This document shows positions 26,335 through 33,279 of a stretch of DNA of 64,000 bases, piece by piece; position 1 is the first letter of the stretch; each line of letters starts with the position of its first letter. Origin of the DNA: JADLCB01 sp964398315. GTDB lineage: Bacteria; Planctomycetota; Phycisphaerae; Tepidisphaerales; Tepidisphaeraceae. Made by a program: the position numbers and the translations under genes. A model generated the notes under the pieces. It did not search any database and was not told where the DNA came from. It worked only from the letters and a program-made list of their open reading frames with translations. The stretch lies in assembly GCA_964398315.1 (NCBI GenBank), contig CAYNMV010000008.1:37025-101024 (forward strand), given 5' to 3'.

Positions 26335-26335
26335 C

Positions 26336-27886
26336 ATGTCCGACACCAAGCGAACGCTCACCGAGATCAGCCACCTGTTCCTCAGCAGCGTGCGTGAACG
26401 GGCAACCGGCACCACCGCACGCCCAGTCCGCGTGCCGCCAGGGGGACAGACCGCGGTTCGCGGTGATGTGAGCATCGATCTGACACCGGAGGAGTTCGCC
26501 CAGGCCTTCTCCCCATCCACCAATGAAGCCGACCCGGGGCCCATTGCCCCGATGACGGCGGTGATCGCCTCACACCTTGGCCCCCGCCAGAATGAGTGCG
26601 TGCGGGCGCTGGTGCGACATCTGGCCGCGCACGATCAGCGAATCGGGCTGATCGAGATTGATGCCGCGGCCTGCCGGTTGAGCTGCTTCGAGCCCAGTCT
26701 CGATGACACGCGCGATGCGGCCGCATCCTCTCCCGAGCCTGTTTCGCCCCAGCAATTGACCGATGTCCTGGAGGAGCTGAACGTCGATGTGGACCGCTGG
26801 GTGCTGTGGCTGCCCAATCCGCGCCTGCTGGAGGCCCGCCCCCTGCTGCGGCTGGTAAAACACTGGACCCTGCTGAGCACCTGTGATCACGATGGCATCG
26901 TGGCGGCATATCGCGCCATCAAAGGGCTGACCGATGAGCGGCACGCCGAGTTGTCGCTGGCGATTTTTGATGCCGCGGATGAAAGCGAGGCCGAACGCGT
27001 TTTCAGCAAGCTTGCCAGTGTCTGCCAGCAGTTCCTGGCCTGGACGGTGGATGAATATGTGACCGTAACGGCCCAGTCCGGCATCGCCGAGCACACGGTC
27101 CTCCACTGGCAGTCGGCCGGTGATCGGGCTGACGCTGCCATCCAGTGGCAGGTGATGGCCAGCTTCCTGAGCCGCGCTGAGGCCAGGGCATCTGCGGCGG
27201 AGGAGCGGCTTCTGCGTACAGAGGCCTCGGCCGCCCCCGCTGCCCATCAGGCCCACCATGCGGTCCCGGCGGAGATGCCGCCAGCGCCCCTGAAAGCACC
27301 GGTTGCGTTTCCGGGCGAGCAGCGCGATGAACCAGTCCTCAATCCGCGAAAGCAGGCCGCGACGCCAGGTTCCCGGCAGCACAACGCAACTCACGCGTTG
27401 CCGGCGACAGGCTCAGGCCACTGGCAAGGGGGTACAGCCAGCGCCCCGGATGCTGCCCCGGAGGTGATCGAACTGCCCAGCGCCGAGGCCTCGGTCGATG
27501 CCATCATGGCCGCCGTGCTGCATCATCCCTCGCGCCGGCTGGTGGAGTGCCCGGTGCGCGCTCCCGGCTTCGACGCCGGCCGGCTGGCAGTCGACCGCGA
27601 GCGCCGGCTGATCCTGCTGTCGGTGGCCGGCGAGGGCCTGGGCGATCTGTCCGCCATTGGCCGGGCCTACAACTGGCTGATTGAGAACCGCAGCCTGGTG
27701 GCGATGGCCCTGCCGCAGCTGAATATCGATGCCCACGCCATGCCGATCCTGTGCCTGCTGGTCGATCACGCCGATGTGAAACTCGACCAGCTCCAGCCCC
27801 TGCTGGCCGGCAAGAGCGTGCGGGTCGAAACCTACCGCAAGCTCCGCTGGGGCACGCGTACCGGCGTCCTCCTCGAAGCGGCGTAA
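26336..27886 (+). CDS. Partner of the ParA fusion; Walker-A-less ParA-like protein
   Basis: 516 residues from ATG 26336; the in-frame extension to 26279 runs through the hairpin. Residues about 70-115 (MTAVIASHLGPRQNECVRAL, then RIGLIEIDAAACRLSCFEP) follow the strand-loop-helix-strand pattern of ParA/MinD ATPases. However, the K-G-G-x-G-K-T loop is replaced by S-H-L-G-P-R-Q, so nucleotide binding is doubtful. A Pro/Ala-rich linker occupies about residues 300-390. A C-terminal domain of about 140 residues (VIELPSAEASVDAIMAAVL to the end) has no family I recognise. It is on the same strand, 86 bases downstream of the fusion gene. A regulatory partner role is inferred. Confidence 0.75.
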   Translation: MSDTKRTLTEISHLFLSSVRERATGTTARPVRVPPGGQTAVRGDVSIDLTPEEFAQAFSPSTNEADPGPIAPMTAVIASHLGPRQNECVRALVRHLAAHDQRIGLIEIDAAACRLSCFEPSLDDTRDAAASSPEPVSPQQLTDVLEELNVDVDRWVLWLPNPRLLEARPLLRLVKHWTLLSTCDHDGIVAAYRAIKGLTDERHAELSLAIFDAADESEAERVFSKLASVCQQFLAWTVDEYVTVTAQSGIAEHTVLHWQSAGDRADAAIQWQVMASFLSRAEARASAAEERLLRTEASAAPAAHQAHHAVPAEMPPAPLKAPVAFPGEQRDEPVLNPRKQAATPGSRQHNATHALPATGSGHWQGGTASAPDAAPEVIELPSAEASVDAIMAAVLHHPSRRLVECPVRAPGFDAGRLAVDRERRLILLSVAGEGLGDLSAIGRAYNWLIENRSLVAMALPQLNIDAHAMPILCLLVDHADVKLDQLQPLLAGKSVRVETYRKLRWGTRTGVLLEAA

Positions 27887-27965
27887 TCGTCCCGGCCATG
27901 TCGGGCGGCGGCTCATCGGCTATAACTGAGCCGGTATCAACCGGCTTTATCTACGGGAGGGATCA

Positions 27966-28456
27966 ATGCTCAGTCTGGGCATCTGGCTGGCAGTATTGCT
28001 GGGGGCTTGGCGGTCACGGCCTGGGTGATCGCGCGGACAGCGCGGGCCGTGGGGTCGAAGCGCGGCCGATGGAGCGTCGGCTGGCTCGTGGTGATGATCA
28101 TGTTGGTCTGCGGGCTGGTCGTCACTTTCATCGAGAGTGCCCGCACCGCACCACCCGCAGCCGATCCTGATCAACCCGCCTATCTCAATGACGGTGTTCC
28201 ACCACAGCACAATCCCGCCGCTGATTTGATCGTCCCGCTCCTCCTGCTCGCCCTGCAACTTGGCATCGCGTTCCAGGTCAACAGGCGAGCCTTCCGGCTG
28301 TCTCCGGGGCGCGCGATGGCGCCGCTGGGCGCGCTCGTCGGCATGCAGCTTGGCCTGGCAGCAGCCGGCACGGGTCCGATCCCCTCCTACCCCACCCCCA
28401 GCCGATCCAGTGGGCTCACCACCGCCACCGCCGGCCTCTGCATCACGTGCGTGTAG
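27966..28456 (+). pseudogene. Small membrane protein gene, frameshifted near its start and overrun by the integron end
   Basis: GGGAGG 6 bases before ATG 27966 marks the start. The frame MLSLGIWLAVLLGAW stops soon after, at 28026-28028. One extra G in the G run at 28001-28005 would join it to the long frame and give an uninterrupted helix (IWLAVLLGGLAVTAWVIA). Further hydrophobic segments follow (SVGWLVVMIMLVCGLVVTFI and LIVPLLLLALQLGIAFQV). The last 23 codons are antisense to the integrase 3' end, so the original C-terminus may have been lost when the integron arrived. The function is unknown; a sequence error in the homopolymer is possible. Confidence 0.5.
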
Positions 28457-29459
28457 ATCATCGTCGTCTTCAGATTCGCATGCCCCAGCAGCGTCTGGAC
28501 CTGCCGAATGTCGTAACCCGCTTCGAGCCAGTGCGTCGCGAACGAGTGCCGCAGCGTGTGACACGTCACCCGCTTGCCCACCTCCGATACGCGGGTCGCC
28601 CGCTTCATCGCCCGCTCCAGCACCGAAGGATTGGCATGCCACCGCCGCCCCCGACCGCCCGCATCCCGCCGCATCGTCACGCTCGGGAACACGAACTGCC
28701 ATCGCCAGTCCGATTCGGCGTACGGCAGCTTGTGACGCTCGCTGTCGCTGATCGGCACGTACCCGCCCCCCTTGGCCAGGTCCCGCTCGTGCATCCGCCG
28801 CACCCGCCGCACCTGATCCGCCAATCGCTGGCACACCGCCCGCGGCAGCATGACGACCCGGTCCTTGTCCCCCTTCGCCGCCCGCACGATCACCTGCCCC
28901 CGATCGAAATCCACATCCCGCACCCGAAGCGTGCAGCACTCCATCACCCGCAGCCCCCTCCCGTACATCAGCTCCACCATCAGCCGCGCCATCGACCCGG
29001 CCGGCAACGCCTCGATCACCCGCGCTGCCTCATCCCGGCTCAGCACCGTCGGCACCCGCACCGACCGCTTCGACCGCTCCGCCGTGAACCGCCCCAGGTG
29101 ATCGTCCGCCACCTCGCCGGCCAGCACGTGCTTGTACAAAAAAACGATCGCATTCGTCGCCTGGTTCTGACTCGATGCGCTCAGCCGCCGCTCCCACGCC
29201 AGGTGCGTCAGAAATGCCCCACCTCTGCCGCCCCCAGCTCCCGCGGATGCCGCCACGCCCGCGCGCCTGCCTGCACCGGGGGCTCCTCCAACAGCGGAAT
29301 TTCATACGGATCATCCCCCTCGCCGCCCTCGGTCACGTCCGGCGTCACCTCCGCGCAGTACCGCAGAAACGCCTCGATCCAGCGTTGGTAACACTCGATC
29401 GTGTTGCGCGCCAGATGCCGCCGCATCCCCACCGCCGCCACGCGCTCCAGCAACTTCAT
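28387..29459 (-). CDS. intI: Integron integrase (IntI-type tyrosine recombinase), frameshifted
   Basis: Tyrosine recombinase that inserts and excises cassettes at attI and attC. The N-terminal SAM-like domain (MKLLERVAAVGMRRHLARN, CYQRWIEAFLRYC) is read from ATG 29459. After WRHPRELGAAEVG the frame breaks at a C4 run (29217-29220, plus strand); one more base restores FLTHLAWERRLSASSQNQA. The catalytic set is present: R in YGRGLRVMECC, K in AAKGDKDRV, HTLRHSFATH and the tyrosine in TMIYTHV. The integron-specific extra segment is marked by AESDWRWQFVFPS. A linker of about 29 residues, Gly/Glu/Pro-rich, precedes the W-R-H-P-R-E-L motif and looks longer than usual. The frameshift may be an assembly error or may inactivate the enzyme. 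Confidence 0.88.
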
Positions 29460-29465
29460 GAACCT

Positions 29466-29493
29466 AACCTAATGCTGGTATCCATACTGTCAA
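29466..29493 (-). promoter_or_regulatory. Candidate integrase promoter
   Basis: On the minus strand TTGACA (29493-29488) and TAGGTT (29471-29466) are 16 bases apart. The -10 lies only about 7 bases before the integrase ATG, so the message would be nearly leaderless, and no Shine-Dalgarno is visible. I see no LexA-type box. Confidence 0.35.
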
Positions 29494-29509
29494 TATTATG
29501 CCTTCTTGT

Positions 29510-29537
29510 TTGACAACCACCCGTCCCGAGCTAATTT
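29510..29537 (+). promoter_or_regulatory. Candidate cassette promoter Pc
   Basis: TTGACA (29510-29515) and TAATTT (29532-29537) with a 16-base spacer point towards the cassettes. They lie between the integrase start and the first cassette, exactly where integrons carry Pc. Confidence 0.5.
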
Positions 29538-29607
29538 ACCCGTGATCGCACGTCTTCGCGGGGGCGCGTGCACACCCCAGAGATGTGCAGGAGAATGGTA
29601 GTTATCC
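29538..29607 (+). other. Candidate attI recombination site
   Basis: The stretch between the Pc candidate and the first cassette gene ends in the core GTTATCC (29601-29607), which has the G/TT cut point of integron sites. It does not show the long palindrome of attC, as expected for attI. The left boundary is approximate. Confidence 0.55.
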
Positions 29608-29623
29608 GGCCTCGGGAATCTGC

Positions 29624-29959
29624 ATGACACGCGACCAACTCATTGGCACATGGCGGTGTACGCAGACGGGCAGCACGCACGAGCTTCGTCCGGATGGCAG
29701 TTGCGTCATCCGAACGACCACGCCGGATGGACAGACGTTCGACGAGCAGGCGGAGTGGGAGCAGATCGACGCAAAGCAAAAGCACTGGAAGCTTCGGCTC
29801 ATCATCCCGCCCGACCCGCAGATGCCCGGTCTCGAAGATGGCGCGGTCGAAGTGATCGAGTACGAGATCAAGTCCGAGCAGCCGAATCGGATGTCGCCTA
29901 TGCAGTTCGATGTCGAGTTCCCGTGGGAGTGGGAGAAGGCCGCGCGGCCGGCCGGATAA
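29624..29959 (+). CDS. Cassette 1 protein, unknown function
   Basis: 111 residues from ATG 29624, 23 bases after the attI core; CGGGAA upstream is a weak ribosome site. The N-terminus MTRDQLIGTWRCTQTGSTHE followed by alternating polar strands suggests a small lipocalin-like or beta-barrel fold (the L-I-G-T-W pattern), but no family is certain. There is no signal peptide. The TAA stop is supplied by the first core of attC1. As first cassette it would receive the strongest expression from Pc. Confidence 0.7.
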   Translation: MTRDQLIGTWRCTQTGSTHELRPDGSCVIRTTTPDGQTFDEQAEWEQIDAKQKHWKLRLIIPPDPQMPGLEDGAVEVIEYEIKSEQPNRMSPMQFDVEFPWEWEKAARPAG

Positions 29960-30053
29960 CCACGCACTGCAACGGACCGGCCGGGCGGAACGGTCCTCGT
30001 GGTTCCAGCGCGGCTCGGCGCCCGGCCGGCCGTTGAATGCTGATCCGTTAGCC
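29954..30053 (+). repeat. attC site 1
   Basis: 100 bases from the inverse core GATAAC to the core GTTAGCC. Inner arms CAACGGACCGGCCGGG (29970-29985) and CCCGGCCGGCCGTTG (30021-30035) are complementary apart from a bulged base, as in folded attC. It ends cassette 1. Confidence 0.9.
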
Positions 30054-30061
30054 CTCAAGAG

Positions 30062-30493
30062 ATGCGGACGAACGTCACATTCCGACATTCAGCGCATTTC
30101 ATCCCGCTCTCAGATGAGGACGGCGTGCTCGCCACACGCGGCGCTGATTGGTTCGTTGACCTGCTGCGAAAGGTGCCCGGCCTCGAAGTGAACGACGATC
30201 TGTGCCAAGAGGATTGGGGCGTCGTGGTCTTTGCTGGCAGAAATCGCAAGTCGTTCTGGATCGGCCTGAGCGCCTGGGAAGACGATGGCTCGTGGCTCGC
30301 GCACTTTCACCATGGCTCATTTGCGTGGTTGCAGCGATTCAGTCCGTCAGGCAAGTCTGAACTCGCACACCTGCTGGCAGACGTGCATACCATCCTGAAG
30401 AGCGACCCTGCGGTTTCCGCGATCCGTTGGCATGACGAGAAGGCAATGCGCGGGCCAGCACCTGCCGCCTTCGCCACGCCGCTTGAGGGCTAA
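30062..30493 (+). CDS. Cassette 2 protein, unknown function
   Basis: 143 residues starting at ATG 30062, 14 bases inside the cassette, with AAGAG directly before the start and no spaced Shine-Dalgarno. A soluble mixed alpha/beta protein with a Trp-rich middle (FWIGLSAWEDDGSWLAHF, then HHGSFAWLQRF) and a start that reads MRTNVTFRHSAHFIPLSDED. No family is recognised; it has the size and acidity of many immunity-type or stress cassettes, but that is only an impression. Its TAA stop overlaps the first core of attC2. Confidence 0.7.
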   Translation: MRTNVTFRHSAHFIPLSDEDGVLATRGADWFVDLLRKVPGLEVNDDLCQEDWGVVVFAGRNRKSFWIGLSAWEDDGSWLAHFHHGSFAWLQRFSPSGKSELAHLLADVHTILKSDPAVSAIRWHDEKAMRGPAPAAFATPLEG

Positions 30494-30588
30494 CCAAACG
30501 CTGCAATGGACCGGCCCCGCGTTGAGCTTCTTGGTAAAGTGAAACCCAGTCGGCGCGGTGCCGGCCATTGAACGTCGATCCGTTATGC
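30488..30588 (+). repeat. attC site 2
   Basis: 101 bases from inverse core GGCTAAC to core GTTATGC (30582-30588). Inner arms CAATGG (30504-30509) and CCATTG (30565-30570), with flanking CCGGC/GCCGG, fold back on each other. It ends cassette 2. Confidence 0.9.
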
Positions 30589-30600
30589 GGCGGAGGCTTC

Positions 30601-31182
30601 ATGGGAATGGAAACCGGTTGGTTGTCGTTCTGGCGCGTGAAGGCTGGCAAGAAGCCCAAGCCGGAGGCGACGTACGACGCGCTTCAGGACGGGAAGGAAC
30701 CGGCCGCGCTCGATGACCTGCCCGTGGATGACATTCTTGCGGCGCTCAAGCAACAGTATCCGAGCTTCGATCCGAATGCGGAGTTCGTTGAGGTCGACAT
30801 CCCGGAAGAAGAAACCGCCATCGAGCCGCGGTGGAACAAGAAACACTTCCACTTCACGTTCTACGGCGACGCGTTCAAGCAGATGGATCGCGTGACGGAA
30901 CTGATGACGCGCCTGGGCTTGGCGTGTTACGACGCTGGCACGAAGACGATGTACTCAGTCGAGCAGCCGCCGCCGAGCTTTGAGGGCACGCCTGAGGAAC
31001 AGACGTTCTACAACGCGCTCGATAAGACGCTCTCCGATGCCGCGGCAAACGCCCGCGCGTCAACAACGAATCCGCAGGATCGACTGAAGATGCTGAAAGA
31101 GTTCCTCGACTCGGGCGCGGCGAAGGCGGCGCTCGATGCGGAGATGCAACGGTCTCAGAAGAAGCAGAAGCGGAAGAAGTAG
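30601..31182 (+). CDS. Cassette 3 protein, unknown function
   Basis: 193 residues. ATG 30601 is chosen because GGAGG precedes it and an earlier in-frame start lies inside attC2. The protein is acidic in the first half (LDDLPVDDILAALKQQYPSF), with a central block HFHFTFYGDAFKQMDRVTEL and MYSVEQPPPSFEG. It ends in a very basic tail (QKKQKRKK) that could bind nucleic acid or membranes. There is no signal peptide. It is the longest gene of the array, and the family is not recognised. Confidence 0.72.
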   Translation: MGMETGWLSFWRVKAGKKPKPEATYDALQDGKEPAALDDLPVDDILAALKQQYPSFDPNAEFVEVDIPEEETAIEPRWNKKHFHFTFYGDAFKQMDRVTELMTRLGLACYDAGTKTMYSVEQPPPSFEGTPEEQTFYNALDKTLSDAAANARASTTNPQDRLKMLKEFLDSGAAKAALDAEMQRSQKKQKRKK

Positions 31183-31198
31183 CGGCGATCCGGCCGCC

Positions 31199-31299
31199 GA
31201 ATAACCAGCGGCTGCACTGGACCGCGGCCGCGGAGCGTTTACCGTAATCCGAATGGCCGTCGGCGCGGCCGCGGCCAGTGAACGGCAGGTACGTTATGG
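31199..31299 (+). repeat. attC site 3
   Basis: 101 bases from inverse core GAATAAC to core GTTATGG (31293-31299). Arms CACTGG (31215-31220) and CCAGTG (31275-31280) are extended by CCGCGGCCGCGG-type complements. It ends cassette 3. Confidence 0.9.
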
Positions 31300-31321
31300 C
31301 TCGCGGCAACGGGAGGTCCCC

Positions 31322-31753
31322 ATGCGGATGATCGCTGTGCTACTCGCCTTTTGCTGCTCGTCGTTTGCGGGTGCCGCACCGGCGACACAGCCGGTCCGAC
31401 CGCCCGACAAGATGAAAGCGGAATTGACTGGGCCGGTGTCACTCCAAAAAGAACTGCCGCTCACGCTCACTCTGTACAGCAAGAGCGATGACGCCAGGCC
31501 GCACTACACCAATTACTCGTTCACGTTCGTCGTGCTCGACGAGGACGGCAATCAGGTCGGTGGCCCCCATGTCTTCATCCGAGAAGCGATCACCGTGAAG
31601 CTGAACTTGGACGGCAAGGAAGCAACTTACAAGCCTCGGCTCCTCTTCTACAAGGATAAGGAAGGGGTCGTCGCTGGGCGCAAGTACCAGTTGGTTTGCG
31701 TGATGCCGCCGTGCGATTTGGCGGCCGCGGTTTGGTTCACGCTCGCCGAATGA
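31322..31753 (+). CDS. Cassette 4 protein, predicted secreted, unknown function
   Basis: 143 residues from ATG 31322 with GGGAGG about 5 bases upstream. A Sec signal peptide is clear (MRMIAVLLAFCCSSFAGAAP), so the product is probably periplasmic. The mature part alternates strands (SLQKELPLTLTLYSKSDD, YTNYSFTFVVLDEDGNQVGG), suggesting an Ig-like or other beta-sandwich domain. No enzyme motif is seen. The stop lies a few bases before attC4. Confidence 0.72.
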   Translation: MRMIAVLLAFCCSSFAGAAPATQPVRPPDKMKAELTGPVSLQKELPLTLTLYSKSDDARPHYTNYSFTFVVLDEDGNQVGGPHVFIREAITVKLNLDGKEATYKPRLLFYKDKEGVVAGRKYQLVCVMPPCDLAAAVWFTLAE

Positions 31754-31759
31754 AGCGAG

Positions 31760-31854
31760 CCATAACCAGCCGTTGCAGCGGACCGGCGGTATAATTTCTG
31801 CCGGTCGAGCGCGGCTTGGTGCCGGTCCGGCCGGTGATCGGCCCTACGTTATGC
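31760..31854 (+). repeat. attC site 4
   Basis: 95 bases from inverse core CCATAAC to core GTTATGC (31848-31854), with internal ACCGGC/GCCGGT complementarity. The core also contains the start codon of the next cassette gene. Confidence 0.88.
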
Positions 31855-32306
31855 GATCAGGACACGCACTTCTTCTCCTCGTCGCGGCTCTCGTGGGCTG
31901 CATGGCTCTCAAGCAGTACAACGTTACCGGTGGCAAGGAGTACGACCAATTCTCGTACATGGACCATTACCGTTGCGGATTGCTGGCGATCGCTCCTACC
32001 AACGCTCCGAAGGTGGTCAAGATCATCGATGCGGAGTCATATGCGATTGACCCGAATGGAGTCCGGCGCGGCATCGCAACGGAGCCGCACGACTATGATC
32101 TTCGCCCCGAGAACGAAGGCTTTTATGTGCGAGATCGGGTGTACCTCATCGATGCCAAGGGGAAGCGCCTAAAGAGCAACTGGAAGGACGGGCCGTGGAA
32201 GTTTCATTTCGTGATGGACACACCGACTGGTCGCGACGTGCGTGATTTCGACATGCAGTTGGGAACGTTTCATTACAATCCCGTCGTTCACGGCCCCCCG
32301 AACTGA
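31851..32306 (+). CDS. Cassette 5 lipoprotein, unknown function
   Basis: 151 residues. The ATG at 31851 lies inside the attC4 core GTTATGC, so the start codon is formed by the recombination junction. MRSGHALLLLVAALVGC is a lipoprotein signal peptide with lipobox L-V-G-C. The mature protein begins MALKQYNVTGGKEYDQFSYM and shows beta-rich stretches (KVVKIIDAESYAIDPNGV, FHFVMDTPTGRDVRDFDM). No Shine-Dalgarno is present because the cassette starts here; translation may depend on the upstream cassette. The family is unknown. Confidence 0.7.
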   Translation: MRSGHALLLLVAALVGCMALKQYNVTGGKEYDQFSYMDHYRCGLLAIAPTNAPKVVKIIDAESYAIDPNGVRRGIATEPHDYDLRPENEGFYVRDRVYLIDAKGKRLKSNWKDGPWKFHFVMDTPTGRDVRDFDMQLGTFHYNPVVHGPPN

Positions 32307-32308
32307 TC

Positions 32309-32410
32309 GCATAACCAGCCGATGCAGTGGACCGAGCCGGCGGGTACGTTTCTTGTTCTTCGAGAGCCGGCGCGGCGCCGGCCCGGCCGGTGATCGGCCC
32401 TACGTTAGTC
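32309..32410 (+). repeat. attC site 5
   Basis: 102 bases from inverse core GCATAAC to core GTTAGTC (32404-32410), with GAGCCGG and complementary CCGGC tracts forming the stem. It ends cassette 5. Confidence 0.88.
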
Positions 32411-32414
32411 ATCC

Positions 32415-32894
32415 ATGGCAATCGGCACGCTCACCCTTCACCGGTTCAATGGCGACGAGGCCTTCGCGGTCTCGACGGCCACTGCGTTGGCCATGCCCGA
32501 TGGCGATCACGTCAGGTTGAATCTGGAGATCGAGACGGACGAGCGTCCGCTCAAGACGCTACCCGACACAGAAACGCTTGCGGCACAGCCGAACGCCGAA
32601 GTGACGATTTGGCTGCCGAAGGCGGAGTTGGCGTCTCTCGTCGGTCGGCGATTCTCGGTGCCTAGCTCCTGGGACGCGGAGGCGGAGGATCATGTTTCAC
32701 GGTTCTACTACTGCGAGCATGAAGGGATCGACGAAAACGTGGTCGAGTTTGTCGAGCGCAAGGGCGATGAGTTGCACGTGCGCTGGACCGGCACGACGAT
32801 CGATGTGAACTATTACGATGGCAGCAAGCCTCCGACGCGCGTAGAAGTGGACGCTTGGTTCACGTTGAAGGGTTCCGGCGGCGCGGCGGGATGA
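32415..32894 (+). CDS. Cassette 6 protein, unknown function
   Basis: 159 residues, starting 10 bases inside the cassette at ATG 32415 with no Shine-Dalgarno. The protein is acidic, soluble and probably all-beta: MAIGTLTLHRFNGDEAFAVS, then AEVTIWLPKAELASLVGRRF and ELHVRWTGTTIDVNYYDGSK. There is no signal peptide or catalytic motif I can name. The TGA stop overlaps the first bases of attC6. Confidence 0.7.
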   Translation: MAIGTLTLHRFNGDEAFAVSTATALAMPDGDHVRLNLEIETDERPLKTLPDTETLAAQPNAEVTIWLPKAELASLVGRRFSVPSSWDAEAEDHVSRFYYCEHEGIDENVVEFVERKGDELHVRWTGTTIDVNYYDGSKPPTRVEVDAWFTLKGSGGAAG

Positions 32895-32993
32895 CTAACC
32901 ACGCACTGGAACGGACCGGCCGGGAGGAGCGGTCCTTGTAAATCGGAGAACGGTCGAGCGCCCGGCCGGCCGTTTAATGCTGGTCCGTTATCG
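32893..32993 (+). repeat. attC site 6
   Basis: 101 bases from inverse core GACTAAC to core GTTATCG (32987-32993). Its inner arms ACGGACCGGCCGGG and CCCGGCCGGCCGT are close to those of attC1. It ends cassette 6. Confidence 0.9.
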
Positions 32994-32996
32994 AGC

Positions 32997-33268
32997 ATGG
33001 GGCTAGACACCGTCGAAATCCTCATGGAGATCGAGGGCGAGTTTGAAATCTCGATTCCTGATCAAGTCGCTTCGAACTCGCTCACGGTGGGTGACACTCA
33101 TCGCATCATCGTCGATATGCTCGTTGCGAAAGAGCGGCGCGGTCGCCAGAGTTGGACGCCGATGCTTGGCAGCGACTCGTGAAGATCGTGACTGAGCAGA
33201 TGCGGATGAAGCCCGAAGATGTGCGTCCCGAATCGCGATGGATTCCAGATATCACGAAATACGGCTGA
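32997..33268 (+). pseudogene. Cassette 7: acyl-carrier-protein-like protein with swapped halves, frameshifted
   Basis: The first frame (32997-33182) encodes MGLDTVEILMEIEGEFEISI and TVGDTHRIIVDMLV, matching ACP from the prosthetic-group site through helices II-III. A second frame, entered between about 33122 and 33150, encodes DAWQRLVKIVTEQMRMKPED and VRPESRWIPDI, matching ACP helix I and loop, and ends at TGA 33268. The two halves are thus in circularly permuted order. The residue aligning with the modified serine is glycine 2, so a phosphopantetheine arm is unlikely. A one-base change in the GC-rich tract 33134-33142 would join both parts. It may be an error or a real break. Confidence 0.6.
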
Positions 33269-33279
33269 GCGGCGATGCT

